Assembly (NCBI GenBank): GCA_017849615.1
Contig: JAFIGS010000002.1
Location: forward strand, 1-63,883
Direction of reading: 5' to 3'
From: Pseudolabrys sp.
GTDB taxonomy: Bacteria > Pseudomonadota > Alphaproteobacteria > Rhizobiales > Xanthobacteraceae
Length of the DNA: 63,883 bases
Below are positions 62,565 to 63,883 of the stretch, piece by piece; the stretch's first letter is position 1, and each line of letters opens with the position of its first letter. A program made the translations under genes and the position numbers. The notes under the pieces were generated by a model. The model had not been told where the DNA came from and made no database searches. It was given only the letters and a program-made list of their open reading frames with translations.

Positions 62565-63848
62565 TCAGGGATAGAAGTTGCGCTGGGCGCGGAACATGCC
62601 CGACCACCAGCTGTTGTCGCCGATGCCGACGCCAGTGAAGCCAGTGTTCATCTTATTGTACATCACTTCAACGCTCAGATCGAGGTTGGTGACGGGCGTC
62701 CAGACGGTGCGCGAACCGACCTGCCAGTACGACCAGTTGGCCGAACCGCCGGTGGCGGTGTTCAGGCCCGCACCGTTGGCGGCGAGGAGCAGCGAAGCGC
62801 TCGCAGCCGTCGAGTACTCGAGCTTGCCGTACGCGCCGTACAGCGAGGTCTTCCAGCCGGGGACCCAGTTGTGCTCGAGGCCCGCGGTGAGCGACCAGCC
62901 GGTCGTCAGGTCGGCCGTGGTGCCGGTGCCGGTGAGCACCGAATCCCAAGCCGGGCCGTACGAGGTGATGCCGCCACGCTGAACGGTCTGCGCCTGGCCG
63001 AGGCCCGAACCGACATAGTCGATCGCGCCAACGCCGTAGGTGAACTGACCGATGATGTAGTCACCCTTGCCGAGCATCGGCAGGTTCACGCGGAGACCCG
63101 CGCCGAACGCCCAACCGGACTTATCGCTCGGGTTGCTGGCCACGCCGTAGTTGACCTGGTGGTAGGCACCCATGACCTGGGCCGAACCCCAAGCCTGATC
63201 GATGCGGAGGTTGCCGACGATGTCGGGCATCGACTGACCAGCCGCGGCGTTCGAGGCGCCCGCGATGGTCGCAACACCGACGCGACGGCCGTTGTTGTTT
63301 TCAGCCGAGATCGAGGCCGACAGACCGTTGCCGAGCTGAGCGGTGTAGGCCCAGACTTCGATACCGTTGCCGCCCTGCGCCGAACCCCAGACGTTCGACT
63401 GGTTCGAATAGCCCATGCCATCGAAGTCGAAGAACGAACCGGTACGGCCCATGGTGAAGCCAGCGAACTGGATGAAGGCCGCCGGCGAGTACAGACGGTC
63501 GTACGCGTCAGCGCCGGTGCCGTTGTTCGGCGAAGCGCCGATGTAGCCAGCGCCACGCGAGTTGTCCGACGTCGCGGCGAGGTAGGCGTAGCCACGCAGG
63601 GTGCCGTAGGCGGTCTGCGAGCGGGCGTCAGCCGTGATGCCGGCGCGGGTACGCCAAGCCTGGGTGTTCGCGGTGCGCAGGTCGTAATTGATGAACGACG
63701 CAGCGAACGAGCCGCCCGCGTTGAAGTTCACCTCGGCGCGCGCGAAGCCGCCGATCTTGATGCAGGTATCGGTGCCCGGCATGTAATAGAAGCCGGCTCC
63801 GTAGAGCGAGCAAATCTTCACGTACTGGACCGATTTGACGATCGACAC
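62565..63848 (-). CDS. Alphaproteobacterial porin, N-terminus abnormal or cut
   Basis: Outer-membrane trimeric channel of the rhizobial/Brucella Omp2 type: VQYVKICSLYGAGFYYMPGT, TCIKIGGFARAEVNF, alternating beta-strands, and the C-terminal FRAQRNFYP. The usual beginning (signal peptide, then a mature ADLP-like start) is absent. A GTG at 63848 gives MSIVKS joined directly to VQYVKIC, and the same frame stays open to the window edge (TPAIEAIAGFIV). So the start may lie outside, or the signal-peptide region may have been lost by recombination or misassembly. A 10-bp near-perfect hairpin lies at 63856-63878. Confidence 0.85.
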   Translation of the reverse strand: MSIVKSVQYVKICSLYGAGFYYMPGTDTCIKIGGFARAEVNFNAGGSFAASFINYDLRTANTQAWRTRAGITADARSQTAYGTLRGYAYLAATSDNSRGAGYIGASPNNGTGADAYDRLYSPAAFIQFAGFTMGRTGSFFDFDGMGYSNQSNVWGSAQGGNGIEVWAYTAQLGNGLSASISAENNNGRRVGVATIAGASNAAAGQSMPDIVGNLRIDQAWGSAQVMGAYHQVNYGVASNPSDKSGWAFGAGLRVNLPMLGKGDYIIGQFTYGVGAIDYVGSGLGQAQTVQRGGITSYGPAWDSVLTGTGTTADLTTGWSLTAGLEHNWVPGWKTSLYGAYGKLEYSTAASASLLLAANGAGLNTATGGSANWSYWQVGSRTVWTPVTNLDLSVEVMYNKMNTGFTGVGIGDNSWWSGMFRAQRNFYP

Positions 63849-63883
63849 GATGAATCCCGCAATTGCTTCAATCGCGGGCGTTC

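Overview
The window (about 64 kb, GC-rich) looks like ordinary chromosome of an alphaproteobacterium of the order Hyphomicrobiales (Rhizobiales), probably near Xanthobacteraceae/Nitrobacteraceae. Supporting signs are the gene order argS-SPOR-nagZ-scpA-scpB-tatA-tatB-tatC, the pcm-tolC-popZ-valS order with a PopZ homologue, an ExoR-type Sel1 protein, an AapJQMP-type amino-acid transporter, an NDUFS4-like complex I accessory protein, an alphaproteobacterial porin, and several families of dispersed palindromic repeats. No insertion sequence, integrase, prophage, rRNA or CRISPR array was seen.

Layout. 1-0.4 kb: a GC-rich foldable non-coding stretch and two palindromic repeats. 0.4-9.2 kb (minus): argS, a SPOR protein, nagZ, scpA, scpB and tatABC. 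9.3-13.9 kb (plus): a class A beta-lactamase with a twin-arginine signal, a soluble chemoreceptor, a 66-residue membrane protein and a Na/Pi cotransporter-PhoU protein; these sit between argS and dgt. 13.9-21.6 kb: dgt, an A-type Fe-S carrier, NfeD/stomatin and an RND efflux pair. 21.9-26.5 kb: xth, a glgA remnant, exoR, ilvD and a DNA glycosylase, with a structured element between the last two. 26.5-34 kb: valS, which carries an in-frame amber codon, an MFS transporter, popZ, tolC and pcm. 34.2-43 kb: tRNA-Cys, tRNA-Asn, pncB, an M24 peptidase, a MetE-like protein, a diguanylate cyclase, then cysK-alaX-sseA. 43-47.5 kb: aapJQMP.

47.9-59.9 kb is one minus-strand envelope block. It starts with alpha-2-macroglobulin and pbpC. 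Five genes follow that read as a lipid A / lipopolysaccharide modification set: an LpxO-like hydroxylase, an ArnT/Rgt-like GT39 transferase, an LpxE/LpxF-like PAP2 phosphatase, a polyprenyl-phosphate GT2 synthase and a LAB_N membrane protein. The right end holds tRNA-Arg, a degenerate REC-EAL protein, an NDUFS4-like protein, an XRE regulator and a porin whose usual signal peptide is missing at the window edge.

Functional links: Tat export with a Tat-targeted beta-lactamase; c-di-GMP synthesis with a probable non-catalytic EAL partner; cysteine synthesis with tRNA editing and mercaptopyruvate metabolism; and a large investment in cell-envelope defence. The points most worth checking are the valS stop codon, the five-gene lipid A cluster, the lysine/alanine-rich extension of ArgRS, the hairpin element upstream of the glycosylase gene, and the porin lacking a signal peptide.
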